64,000 bases of DNA from Dokdonia sp. Dokd-P16 (GTDB lineage: Bacteria; Bacteroidota; Bacteroidia; Flavobacteriales; Flavobacteriaceae). Below the pieces are notes generated by a model that was given only the letters and a program-made list of their open reading frames with translations, was not told the DNA's origin and did not search any database. Shown piece after piece: positions 1-7,867 of this stretch (position 1 is the stretch's first letter; each line of letters opens with the position of its first letter). Made by a program: the position numbers and the translations under genes. The stretch covers positions 1,301,001 through 1,365,000 of the forward strand of contig NZ_CP029151.1 in the NCBI RefSeq assembly GCF_003095655.1. Reading direction: 5' to 3'.

Positions 1-1
1 C

Positions 2-151
2 AGCAGCTGTATTGCGCGTGTGACAGAAGGAACGGCCGTAATGTCACAAAACCAAATCTTAACAGACTCAGAAGTAGCCGAAGGATTAATACTTACCTGC
101 CAGGCGCATCCTACCTCCGCATCCATTGTGGTAGATTATGATGATGTGTAG
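2..151 (+). CDS. paaE: Phenylacetyl-CoA epoxidase reductase subunit PaaE, C-terminal end (partial)
   Basis: Only the last 49 codons are in the window; the frame is open from the left edge to TAG. The peptide carries Cys residues in the arrangement of the C-terminal plant-type 2Fe-2S ferredoxin domain (SSCIARVTEG near the start, LTCQAHPTS near the end), followed by an acidic tail. This matches the end of PaaE, the NAD(P)H-dependent flavin/iron-sulfur reductase that feeds electrons to the PaaABC epoxidase in aerobic phenylacetate degradation. The assignment rests on this fragment alone, so another ferredoxin-reductase of the same family is possible. A terminator hairpin follows. Confidence 0.7.
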   Translation, partial: SSCIARVTEGTAVMSQNQILTDSEVAEGLILTCQAHPTSASIVVDYDDV

Positions 152-172
152 TCTTTTACAATAAAATATTTT

Positions 173-208
173 AAAACTCATTGGGTATAACTACTTAATG
201 AGTTTTTT
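173..208 (+). terminator. Rho-independent terminator after paaE
   Basis: AAAACTCATT and AATGAGTTTT pair as a perfect stem of about 10 bp across a 14-nt loop and run into a T tract, 22 bp after the paaE stop codon. Confidence 0.75.
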
Positions 209-318
209 CTTTTTAAACACTTGCATGTGCTTATCATTTGTAGATATATTGCACGCTTATTTTTTGAGACTGATTAATTTACAAAAGGAATCACTAAACT
301 TATTAAAGAAACAATACA

Positions 319-723
319 ATGGATGTAGACCAACAGGAATTTTCAATATTAACTACGCTATCGTCTCAAGAACTTCAATCCCACGTTGATCGCTATATAT
401 TGTTGATGAAAACTACCTATAATGTACGGTATGTGGGTTTTGCTGTAGCTGGACTATTTGGTATTTACAGCATTTTTATTGCTGGAAAACGTGTTACTTA
501 TTCAGAGAAGAATATTATAGAAATGACAATGCTCACACTAGGAGTCTTAATAATAGCTATACTTATTTGGTTTTTAGTTTCCATTCTTAAGAAAAATGCC
601 GCACTGAAAAAAGGATTAAGAGCAACTGCAGAAAATCATGCCTTAGATAAAAAATCATTTTTAAAGGAATTTAATGCCCTTGTTATAGCTCAACATGGTG
701 GTAAAGGAGTTTATAAAATATAG
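319..723 (+). CDS. Small membrane protein of unknown function
   Basis: The 134-residue product has two hydrophobic segments, about residues 38-54 and 70-89, separated by a short charged loop, with soluble ends; the C-terminus is lysine-rich. No family was recognised. The ATG at 319 is the first in frame after a gene-free leader. It stands between the paaE terminator and the ABC module without obvious coupling to either, so its context says little. It is probably a real gene because of its length, coding character and membrane topology. Confidence 0.55.
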   Translation: MDVDQQEFSILTTLSSQELQSHVDRYILLMKTTYNVRYVGFAVAGLFGIYSIFIAGKRVTYSEKNIIEMTMLTLGVLIIAILIWFLVSILKKNAALKKGLRATAENHALDKKSFLKEFNALVIAQHGGKGVYKI

Positions 724-858
724 TGTTTTTCAAACACGTCAAGCTCTAGCCCTAATTAGCTTAAAATGTTGATATTATACTAAAACTAGACAATCTTGGT
801 TTATGTAGATATATCTCGTCTAAATATATGATTAGACCAGACAGCACACCTTTAATCT

Positions 859-1152
859 ATGTGGACCTATTACCGTGATGTAACTTTATACGCCGCAGGC
901 ACGTGCCTATTGTTTGGACTTGTACAGATTCCCGCTAGTGAACGTATCGCTGTAGGGATAATTACTACTATTATTATCTTTGGAGTTTTTGGAACTGGCT
1001 TAGGCGTTTTGGCATTTGCATATTTTCAAAAGCAGCAATATTACATGTATCATAATCTCGGCTTTACAAAGCGTTATTTAATACTACGTGCATGGGCGAT
1101 AAATTTTGTTCTTGCCTGTATACTCACTGTTTTCGTACTGCCGTTTCTATGA
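859..1152 (+). CDS. Putative small membrane partner of an ABC transporter
   Basis: The 97-residue product is mostly hydrophobic, with about three predicted membrane segments (about 10-25, 32-55 and 78-97). Its stop codon overlaps the ATG of the downstream ATPase gene in an ATGA arrangement, which implies translational coupling. By position it may be the membrane component, or part of one, of an ABC system driven by the following ATPase, but it is shorter than ordinary permeases and no permease motif is visible. Function is inferred from context only. Confidence 0.6.
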   Translation: MWTYYRDVTLYAAGTCLLFGLVQIPASERIAVGIITTIIIFGVFGTGLGVLAFAYFQKQQYYMYHNLGFTKRYLILRAWAINFVLACILTVFVLPFL

Positions 1153-1811
1153 AAAATGAACTCAACGCACACGGTCTCTACAAGAATTTTGGAAGGAAAA
1201 ATATACTCACAGATGTGTCTTTTAATCTTAGTACAGGAGATGTTTTAGGACTTTTTGGAAAAAATGGTTCTGGAAAATCTACCCTTCTCAAAATTCTTTT
1301 TGGAACACTTAAACCTACGCGCTTAGAGCTTAGCATAAATGATATATTTATAGCACCTAAGAACATCATACCTGAGCAGCTTATTGGTTACTTGCCACAA
1401 GAAAGTTTCTTACCTAAGCATTTAAAAGTAAGAGATATTATTCCGTTATTTCATGAAAGTGGTGATGCTCAAGACACCATCTTTAGAGCTCCATTTATTG
1501 AGAAAATTGCTTCAAGAAAGGCAGGCCTACTCTCCATGGGAGAAATACGCTATCTAGAATTACTACTTGTCGCAAATCTCAACCACCCTTTCTTAATGCT
1601 GGACGAGCCTTTCTCTATGATAGAACCGCTTTACAAGGATAAAATAAAAGAGTTTTTAATTTCGCTTAAAGCGAAAAAAGGAATCATACTTACAGATCAT
1701 TATTATACAGACGTTCTTGACGTTTCTACTAAGAACCTAATACTAAAGAATGGTGTTGCTCATGAAATTCATACTTCACAAGATTTGAAAGATTTTGGCT
1801 ATTTGAGGTAA
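1149..1811 (+). CDS. ABC transporter ATP-binding protein
   Basis: The 220-residue ATPase has a Walker A motif GKNGSGKST at residues 37-45, a Q-loop in YLPQES, a variant signature LSMGE in place of LSGGQ, and a Walker B FLMLDEPF followed by a switch histidine in LTDHYY. The start is set at the ATG at 1149, which overlaps the upstream stop codon by 4 bp; an earlier TTG in frame lies within the upstream gene and is unlikely. It should form a two-gene export or signalling ABC module with the preceding membrane protein; the substrate is unknown. A stretch near 1660 contains the inverted repeat TTTCGCTTAAAGCGAAA. Confidence 0.85.
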   Translation: MKNELNAHGLYKNFGRKNILTDVSFNLSTGDVLGLFGKNGSGKSTLLKILFGTLKPTRLELSINDIFIAPKNIIPEQLIGYLPQESFLPKHLKVRDIIPLFHESGDAQDTIFRAPFIEKIASRKAGLLSMGEIRYLELLLVANLNHPFLMLDEPFSMIEPLYKDKIKEFLISLKAKKGIILTDHYYTDVLDVSTKNLILKNGVAHEIHTSQDLKDFGYLR

Positions 1812-1839
1812 GAAAACTTTCTGAAACGGTGCACTTTGA

Positions 1840-2358
1840 GCTACTTGTGTGATCTCTCCTAGCGTCGAGATGACGATGCATAGTCATTTCGACAGAGCGA
1901 GGTACAAGTGACGAGAAATCGCATAAGAGTGAAAATGTTATGTGAGAAATTTTAAAACGCTACTTGTGGAGCTATATTCTTGAGCTACTTGTGAGATCTC
2001 TCCTAGCGTCGAGATGACAATCTGTAGTCATTTCGACAGAGCGAGGTGCGAGCGACGAGAAATCGCATAGGAGTGAGCAATCGAGAACTACTCTCAAGTA
2101 CTAATTATATAGAGTTGTATTATGAATCATTCTCATGGAGCTATATTCCTTAGCTACTTGTGTGATCTCTCCTAGCGTCGAGATGACAATTTGTAGTCAT
2201 TTCGACAGAACGAGGAACGAGTGACGAGAAAACGCATAGGAGTGAGCAATCGAGAACTACTCTCAAGTACTAATTATATAGAGTTGTATTATGAATCATT
2301 CTCATGGAGCTATATTCCTTAGCTCCTTGTGTGATCTCTCCTAGCGTCGAGATGACAT
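1840..2358. repeat. Tandem hairpin-forming intergenic repeat, period about 169 bp
   Basis: This gene-free block lies between two convergent genes. The unit core reads GATCTCTCCTAGCGTCGAG, then ATGAC, a short loop, then GTCATTTCGACAGAGCGAGG; GTCGAGATGAC pairs with GTCATTTCGAC as an 11-bp stem with one G-U pair. Cores begin at 1851, 1995, 2162 and 2333. The segment from about 2071 recurs from 2240 with almost no change, giving a period of 167-171 bp; the last unit is cut off where a TTTCGCGAAA palindrome begins. Hairpin repeats of this type are known between flavobacterial genes and may act as REP-like or transcription-ending elements. Confidence 0.85.
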
Positions 2359-2365
2359 CTCACAT

Positions 2366-2379
2366 TTTCGCGAAAGCGT
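2366..2379. repeat. Iterated palindrome, half-degenerate copy 1
   Basis: TTTCGCGAAAGCGT; the left arm is degenerate. It sits at the junction of the hairpin repeat block and the 3' end of the nitronate monooxygenase-like gene. Confidence 0.75.
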
Positions 2380-2383
2380 CCTT

Positions 2384-3337
2384 CTATATAAACTTCTTAA
2401 TAATAGTTGCCACAGGCTCTATAGCAGTCGTTTCTTCTATCGATGGGCCAGCTACCCAAACTGTTTTATATGTAGCACTCTGAGCGGCTTTTGTGGTGTC
2501 ACGCATTCCTTTTGCAAAGCGTATAGCCTTTACCCACTTCTTAAGTTTCTTATTCTTGTTAAGTAAGCCTTCTAACCACGTTTGTTTCGTCCCTATCTTT
2601 TGAACGTACGGCGTGTTTATGACAGTACAAGGTGTACCAGAAATCTTCTGAGTCATCACGATATCTTTAGCACCAAAGTCTACACAAGCCTGCTTATATT
2701 CTTGTGAAACTGGAGCCTCTTCTGATGCTATAAAAGGGCTTCCTATACTTGCTCCTATGGCACCATAGGTCATGGCGCGCTCAAGATCTGCTTTATTTGC
2801 AACGCCTCCAGCAGTGATAACTGGAATTGTACAATTTTCATCAAGTTCTTTTATCAGTGCTTCGGGAGCGATGTTACCTCTGTGTCCTCCTGCTTGATTA
2901 TTTACAGCCACAAGAGCATCACAGCCCATAGCCTCTACCTTTTTTGAATAATCAAGGTCTGTTACATCACAAAACACTTTGATTCCCTTAGGTTTTGCCT
3001 GCTCAATCACCATCTGTGGTGATCCTAAGGATGTAATTATAAAGTCTACCCCTAATTCACAAGCTGCCTCAAGCTGTGCAGGGTATTTCATGTTTGATTT
3101 ATTTACAATGAGGTTAATACCAAAAGCTCCTCCAGGAACTTTGGCAGCCTTAAGTTCAGTAATTGCAGCCTTAAGCTCATCTATCGTTCTATAATTGAGT
3201 GCTGGCACACAAGCAGCAATTCCGTTTTCCATTCCGGCTTTGAGCATCGCTACATTAGATACCAAAAACATAGGTGCCATAATGATAGGATGTGTAATTC
3301 CAAGTAAATCTTTTAGGGTAGGTTTTGTTGTGCTCAT
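2384..3337 (-). CDS. Nitronate monooxygenase-like FMN protein (2-nitropropane dioxygenase family)
   Basis: The 317-residue product is a TIM-barrel flavoprotein of the NMO/NPD family. It has the N-terminal HPIIMAPMF motif, a central NNQAGGHRG segment and the phosphate-binding ITAGGVAN and GAIGASIGS segments typical of FMN binding. Members oxidise alkyl nitronates or act as enoyl-ACP reductase-like enzymes, so the substrate is uncertain. The start is placed at 3337 rather than 3355 because a TATATTTG -7 element at 3353-3360 would start transcription downstream of the longer start; this gives a leader of about 10 nt. The gene is monocistronic. Confidence 0.85.
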   Translation of the reverse strand: MSTTKPTLKDLLGITHPIIMAPMFLVSNVAMLKAGMENGIAACVPALNYRTIDELKAAITELKAAKVPGGAFGINLIVNKSNMKYPAQLEAACELGVDFIITSLGSPQMVIEQAKPKGIKVFCDVTDLDYSKKVEAMGCDALVAVNNQAGGHRGNIAPEALIKELDENCTIPVITAGGVANKADLERAMTYGAIGASIGSPFIASEEAPVSQEYKQACVDFGAKDIVMTQKISGTPCTVINTPYVQKIGTKQTWLEGLLNKNKKLKKWVKAIRFAKGMRDTTKAAQSATYKTVWVAGPSIEETTAIEPVATIIKKFI

Positions 3338-3352
3338 AACATTCAATTTAAA

Positions 3353-3360
3353 CAAATATA
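3353..3360 (-). promoter_or_regulatory. Bacteroidota -7 promoter element of the nitronate monooxygenase-like gene
   Basis: TATATTTG on the minus strand fits the TAnnTTTG consensus and lies 16 nt before the chosen ATG. No clear -33 TTTG is visible. Confidence 0.5.
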
Positions 3361-3395
3361 ATCAATCTTACTATGCGTGCATAATACTTTTTTCA

Positions 3396-4409
3396 CTAGA
3401 TTATAGTCGTCACTTTCTCAACAATATCAATAGGTAAGATAGTCGTCATCGCATCCTCATAACCTTCTGGCACTAAGTTTCCATAAATTGAAGTAGGTAT
3501 TTGTGGATACCTTTTTCTATCTGAAAGTAGGCAGTTTACTTCTTGGTTAAATGGTGCAAATCCTGCGTATGGATGCGTTACTCCCCATAATGTTACGGTA
3601 GGGATCCCATACATCGCTGCTAGATGCGCATTACCACTATCCATAGCGAGCATACCATCTAGCTGACTAATAAGATTAATTTCTTCTTTGAACTTAAGTT
3701 TTCCGGCAACCACCTTTGTCATCATGCAACCTTGCGAAAGGTCTCTAAGTATCTCCTCCTCATCTGGTGCTCCAAAAAGGAATAAATTGTATTCTTTCCT
3801 GCCATCTAACTCTCTAATAACTTGCTCCATCAAGTCTAGTGGGTATTGTTTTCCTTGATGTGCTGCAAAAGGCGCAATGCCAATCCACTTTTTATGACAA
3901 CCAGCAGTAAACTCTACAACTTCATTTTGTTTGTTAGGTTTAGGGAGTGGTTCTGGTATAAAATGACCTCCATCTAAGGCTTCAATAACATCTTGATATC
4001 TAGCTATTGTGGTTTTAAGGGCTTTAAAAACTTTGTCTGCACTTCTAGTAAGCGCCTTTTTATCTGGTCTACCTTTATCTAAGCAAACGCTGGGAAGATT
4101 AAGAAACTTACGCAGCATTTTTGAGCGAATTACATTATGCAAATCTGCGACATGTGTGATTCCTAACTTTTTGAGTTGGCGCGATAACTTCCACATACCG
4201 CTTACACCTTTGTGTATGGTATTAACTTCGGCAGCGATAAAAGTTACATTAGGTATTGCCTCTACAATAGGCCTAAAAAAAGGTTTTGAAAGGAAGGATA
4301 TTTTTATTTCTGGGTTCGCTTTCGCGAAAGCGTACACCACAGGCACCGTCATCGCAACGTCTCCCATTGCAGAGAGACGAATGATGAGCATGTGTTTTTG
4401 TTGAGCCAT
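3396..4409 (-). CDS. Glycosyltransferase family 9 (ADP-heptose:LPS heptosyltransferase-like)
   Basis: The 337-residue product has the GT9 N-terminal motif IIRLSAMGDVAMTVPV at residues 9-24 and the C-terminal motif AMDSGNAHLAAMYGIPTVT. GT9 enzymes transfer heptose from ADP-heptose to the LPS inner core at the cytoplasmic face of the inner membrane. The following DUF4254 gene commonly accompanies this type in Flavobacteriaceae. Codons for residues 27-31 (Ala-Phe-Ala-Lys-Ala) are formed by the iterated palindrome at 4317-4332, at the start of helix 1 after the glycine-rich loop. The sugar specificity is inferred from the family. Confidence 0.85.
   Translation of the reverse strand: MAQQKHMLIIRLSAMGDVAMTVPVVYAFAKANPEIKISFLSKPFFRPIVEAIPNVTFIAAEVNTIHKGVSGMWKLSRQLKKLGITHVADLHNVIRSKMLRKFLNLPSVCLDKGRPDKKALTRSADKVFKALKTTIARYQDVIEALDGGHFIPEPLPKPNKQNEVVEFTAGCHKKWIGIAPFAAHQGKQYPLDLMEQVIRELDGRKEYNLFLFGAPDEEEILRDLSQGCMMTKVVAGKLKFKEEINLISQLDGMLAMDSGNAHLAAMYGIPTVTLWGVTHPYAGFAPFNQEVNCLLSDRKRYPQIPTSIYGNLVPEGYEDAMTTILPIDIVEKVTTII
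4317..4332. repeat. Iterated palindrome copy 2 (inside the GT9 gene)
   Basis: CGCTTTCGCGAAAGCG, perfect over 16 bp, read as AFAKA in the heptosyltransferase-like gene. Confidence 0.9.
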
Positions 4410-4467
4410 TATCTCGTTAGACTTGTGAAGGGTTTATCGATTTTAGACTAAATCCTTCAACAGATAA

Positions 4468-5079
4468 TTATTTTTTAATGTTGCGAAGGACTGGGTTGAG
4501 CTCATCGTCATTGTACATCTTCATCTGCTTATAGACTTTCATGTACTTATCTCCGCTTGAGATATCCTCAAGCAAGGTATCTATCGCCGTCGAAAGGTCT
4601 ATGCGTTGCTCAAGCAATATATCAAGTTTTATTTTACAAGCTGCTCGGTGTGCATCACTAGCATCTGTGCGAGTTGCTTCCTCGTCCATATGGTATACTT
4701 TGAGCGCTAGAATGGATAAACGATCTACTCCCCAAGCCGGACTTTCTGTATTAATTGTAGCGCCTTCTTTAACCTCAACACTGTTATATTTTTCAAGGAA
4801 ATAGCTATCTATATATTCAACCATGTCTGTACGATCTTGGTTAGACGCATCAATCTTACGTTTTAGAGTCAAGGCTGCAACTGGATCAATCTGCGGATCA
4901 CGAATGATGTCTTCATAATGCCATTGTACCGTATCTATCCAGCATTTTCTGTACAATAGGTGGCCCAATAAATCTTCGTTTTTATCATACTTATTAGTAA
5001 ATGGTTGGTCTACCGTATTTACTAAATGATAGGTGTCGATTGCTTCTTTAAAAATGGCGTTTGCCTTTTCTGTAAACAT
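4468..5079 (-). CDS. DUF4254 family protein
   Basis: The 203-residue, largely helical soluble protein matches DUF4254, a family found mainly in Bacteroidota next to GT9 heptosyltransferases. Visible features are an acidic and charged composition, the conserved-looking NEDLLGHLLYRKCW segment near residues 33-48 and SPAWGVDRLSILALK in the middle. No signal peptide or catalytic motif is apparent. Its stop lies 58 bp upstream of the GT9 gene on the same strand, so the two probably form an operon. The molecular function is unknown. Confidence 0.75.
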   Translation of the reverse strand: MFTEKANAIFKEAIDTYHLVNTVDQPFTNKYDKNEDLLGHLLYRKCWIDTVQWHYEDIIRDPQIDPVAALTLKRKIDASNQDRTDMVEYIDSYFLEKYNSVEVKEGATINTESPAWGVDRLSILALKVYHMDEEATRTDASDAHRAACKIKLDILLEQRIDLSTAIDTLLEDISSGDKYMKVYKQMKMYNDDELNPVLRNIKK

Positions 5080-5258
5080 ATAATTGTTTTCTATAATGTA
5101 ATTGTTCTATAATGCGGAGCACTTCGTATAACGTGTAAATCCTCTAAGGAATACGGGCAATAGGCATGGTCTACAAAGATATTATTTTTTGAGTTGGCAT
5201 AGCGACCTGCCTTTACTTGTTAAAAGTAGCCTTGAATTTAGAAACAAGAGCTGTCAAA

Positions 5259-6185
5259 TTAAGGTAAGAGATGTATTATGATAGGTAATAATATGATAAA
5301 CCATAATAAGCTTTCCTTAAATAGCAAGCTCTCTGTGTTTTCGAGATAATTACTTACAATGATGGTCATTACGGGTATAATAAAGTACCACTCCGCCCCT
5401 GTTTTAGTGGTGGTAAATAAGATTACCACTAGTCCCACAGCTAGTATTCCTAAAATAACCGAGTATCTACTTTTTGATCCCGTAGAAGCCCTCCGTTGTT
5501 CACCTAGATATTTCCATATAGTCCACAATAATGTCCCTATGAAGAAAGCAATTGCCGCGAGCACCTGTAGATTATTATAAGCTGTAAAATCTAGTGATAT
5601 AGATTGAAATGATAATGACACCTCAGACGGATCACCCACTTGAAACAATAGTACAGCATAATAAATCACACTAAAACTCAGTAATGCTAGTAGCGGAATA
5701 AACAGGTATCTTACCACAGTAATTCTATAAAAAAGCAACGCTAGATAAATCGCTATAACATACAGCCAGCTAAAATAAAACGCTAGTGAGGCTAATAATA
5801 TCCACAGTGCCGCGTCAAAAATCTTGCGCTCCATGTGTAATTCTGACTTGAAACTGATGATCCTACGTAGCGCGATTAAGATAAAGAAACCAGCTATTAA
5901 TATGGCGTGATCCTTTAGAGCGACAGGTAATGCTAAGCTAAATGCTGCAAATAGAAGTACTCCATAAGATGATCGCTTAGTAAGGTCATTCTTTTGAGAA
6001 ACAAAACTTAATATAAACATTGTGAGTACATAAAGTATCCACATACCTAGTGTTGTAAGTGTGCTTAGCCATGTAAATGGCTCAGTAATTATGTCCCTAT
6101 GACTATAAAAAAAGCCCAAGGTCATATATATCAAAACAATGGCAATAGCGAGTGGTTTTGATGACCCAAAAAATCTTGTGAGCAT
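5259..6185 (-). CDS. Polytopic membrane protein, DUF6427-like
   Basis: The 308-residue product has roughly eight to ten hydrophobic segments over its whole length and short charged loops. It resembles a membrane protein family of Flavobacteriaceae labelled DUF6427, which sits beside purD; family membership is from memory and not certain. It is divergent from the small DUF6341-like gene at 6267, with an 81-bp shared promoter region. No transport or enzymatic motif was recognised. Confidence 0.65.
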   Translation of the reverse strand: MLTRFFGSSKPLAIAIVLIYMTLGFFYSHRDIITEPFTWLSTLTTLGMWILYVLTMFILSFVSQKNDLTKRSSYGVLLFAAFSLALPVALKDHAILIAGFFILIALRRIISFKSELHMERKIFDAALWILLASLAFYFSWLYVIAIYLALLFYRITVVRYLFIPLLALLSFSVIYYAVLLFQVGDPSEVSLSFQSISLDFTAYNNLQVLAAIAFFIGTLLWTIWKYLGEQRRASTGSKSRYSVILGILAVGLVVILFTTTKTGAEWYFIIPVMTIIVSNYLENTESLLFKESLLWFIILLPIIIHLLP

Positions 6186-6200
6186 AGCTAGTTTTTTTCC

Positions 6201-6208
6201 TATTTTTG
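6201..6208 (+). promoter_or_regulatory. Possible -7 promoter element for the DUF6341-like gene
   Basis: TATTTTTG fits TAnnTTTG and lies 59 nt before the ATG at 6267, giving a leader of about 50 nt. Confidence 0.35.
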
Positions 6209-6266
6209 CAATAACATCTTTACAAGATGCATAATTAAGATTTCAATATTGTAAACATACAACATT

Positions 6267-6530
6267 ATGAGTTTGACAGGACTTTACGAAGGCATTCAAG
6301 AATTTGCAGAAGCAACTTTATTTGCACCTTTCAACGCACTTGCAGAATTAGAACTAAGCAACTGGTGGCTAGCTAACGGAATCAACTGGTTCTTTATGCT
6401 CATTTGTGCTGCAGCTATCGTATACTGGGTTATGGAAATCAAAAAGTATGACGATAATGACACAGAATACCGCGAAGCAAAAGCTCACGGTTTCTTAGGT
6501 AAAAACAGCGAGCTAGAAAGTAACCTGTAA
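6267..6530 (+). CDS. Small membrane-anchored protein, DUF6341-like
   Basis: The 87-residue product has one strong hydrophobic segment (about residues 40-56, WFFMLICAAAIVYWV) and a charged C-terminal tail KKYDDNDTEYREAKAHG. An amphipathic N-terminus precedes it. Similar small proteins lie beside purD in flavobacteria and are labelled DUF6341; some are misannotated as uracil phosphoribosyltransferase, which this sequence does not support. It converges on purD with only 4 bp between the stop codons. Confidence 0.65.
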   Translation: MSLTGLYEGIQEFAEATLFAPFNALAELELSNWWLANGINWFFMLICAAAIVYWVMEIKKYDDNDTEYREAKAHGFLGKNSELESNL

Positions 6531-6534
6531 TTTA

Positions 6535-7803
6535 CTATAGGTCAAAACCTATATCTGTACGATAATTCATCCTATCAAAATGTAGCTTTTCTATATTTTG
6601 GTAGGATTTTTTTATGGCCTCTCTATAATCTTCATGGAAGGAAGTGATAGCAATCACTCTACCACCATTAGTAACAACTGCGCCATCTTTTTCTGTTGTT
6701 CCTGCATGGAATGCTATAGAACCTTCAATTTTTTCAAGCCCTGTAATTACTTTTCCTTTATCATAAGCCTCTGGATATCCACCAGAAACTAGCATTACTG
6801 TTGCTGCACTTCTAGTATCTAGCTTAAATTCTTGCTTATCTAATGTTTGACTATCAACCGCTTTAAAGAGTGATACTAGATCAGACTGGATACGTGGTAA
6901 TACTACCTCTGTCTCAGGATCACCCATGCGCACATTGTACTCAATTACCTTAGGGTCATCTCCTACTTTGATAAGACCAATAAATATGAATCCCTTGTAA
7001 TCTATATTTTCTTTAGTAAGACCATTAACCGTAGGCTTAACAATACGGTCTTCTATTTTTTTCATAAAAGCAGCATCTGCAAATGGTACTGGGCTTATTG
7101 CACCCATTCCTCCGGTGTTAAGTCCTTTATCACCTTCACCTATGCGTTTGTAATCTTTTGCAGTAGGAAGCACTTTATAGTTTTTACCATCTGTAAGTAC
7201 AAACACACTAAGCTCGATTCCGTCTAGAAATTCTTCAATCACTACGGTCGTACTTGCATCACCAAATTTACCACCAAGCATGCTTGCTAGCTCCTCCTTT
7301 GCCTCATCAAGATCATCTATGATTAGAACTCCTTTACCCGCCGCAAGACCATCTGCTTTTAATACATATGGAGGATTTAAAGTTTCTAAAAAAGCTTGTC
7401 CTTTCTCTAGTGTCTCTGCTGTAAAAGCTTCGTAGGCAGCCGTAGGAATATCATGAGCAATCATAAATTCTTTTGCTCGTTCCTTACTTCCTTCAAGTTC
7501 TGCTCCTTCTTTACTTGGGCCAATGACAGCAACGTTTTTCAGAGCTTCATCTGCTTTAAAGAAGTCATATACTCCTTGCACAAGTGGATCCTCAGGTCCC
7601 ACAACCACCATTGTAATTTGTTCCTTAATCACTAAAGCTTTGATGGCTTCAAAATCGGTTACGCCTACGGCAACATTGGTTGCTATTTGAGCAGTACCTG
7701 CATTTCCTGGTGCAACAAATAGTGAATCACATTGCTCGCTCTGTGCTAGTTTATAAGCAAATGTATGCTCGCGTCCTCCAGAACCTAAGATTAAGATATT
7801 CAT
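6535..7803 (-). CDS. purD: Phosphoribosylamine-glycine ligase
   Basis: The 422-residue product is full length for PurD (GAR synthetase), the ATP-grasp enzyme that joins phosphoribosylamine and glycine in the second step of de novo purine synthesis. Evidence is the N-terminal LGSGGREHTFAYKL motif, the ATP-grasp segment KADGLAAGKGVLI, the GGMGAISPVP loop and the metal-binding MGDPETEVVLPR segment. It is transcribed alone from a TATTTTTG element and is divergent from the CapK-like gene. Confidence 0.95.
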   Translation of the reverse strand: MNILILGSGGREHTFAYKLAQSEQCDSLFVAPGNAGTAQIATNVAVGVTDFEAIKALVIKEQITMVVVGPEDPLVQGVYDFFKADEALKNVAVIGPSKEGAELEGSKERAKEFMIAHDIPTAAYEAFTAETLEKGQAFLETLNPPYVLKADGLAAGKGVLIIDDLDEAKEELASMLGGKFGDASTTVVIEEFLDGIELSVFVLTDGKNYKVLPTAKDYKRIGEGDKGLNTGGMGAISPVPFADAAFMKKIEDRIVKPTVNGLTKENIDYKGFIFIGLIKVGDDPKVIEYNVRMGDPETEVVLPRIQSDLVSLFKAVDSQTLDKQEFKLDTRSAATVMLVSGGYPEAYDKGKVITGLEKIEGSIAFHAGTTEKDGAVVTNGGRVIAITSFHEDYREAIKKSYQNIEKLHFDRMNYRTDIGFDL

Positions 7804-7825
7804 TATGGTATATTTTGCGTTTAGA

Positions 7826-7833
7826 CAAAAATA
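7826..7833 (-). promoter_or_regulatory. -7 promoter element of purD
   Basis: TATTTTTG on the minus strand, 23 nt before the purD ATG; fits TAnnTTTG. Confidence 0.45.
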
Positions 7834-7867
7834 AATGTTTGTATTTTGGCTCCCTAATTAAGACGAT

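Noticed and set aside
3338-3355. Longer N-terminus for the nitronate monooxygenase-like gene
   Set aside because: The longer start lies within or upstream of the TATATTTG element; the residues do not fit the family start.
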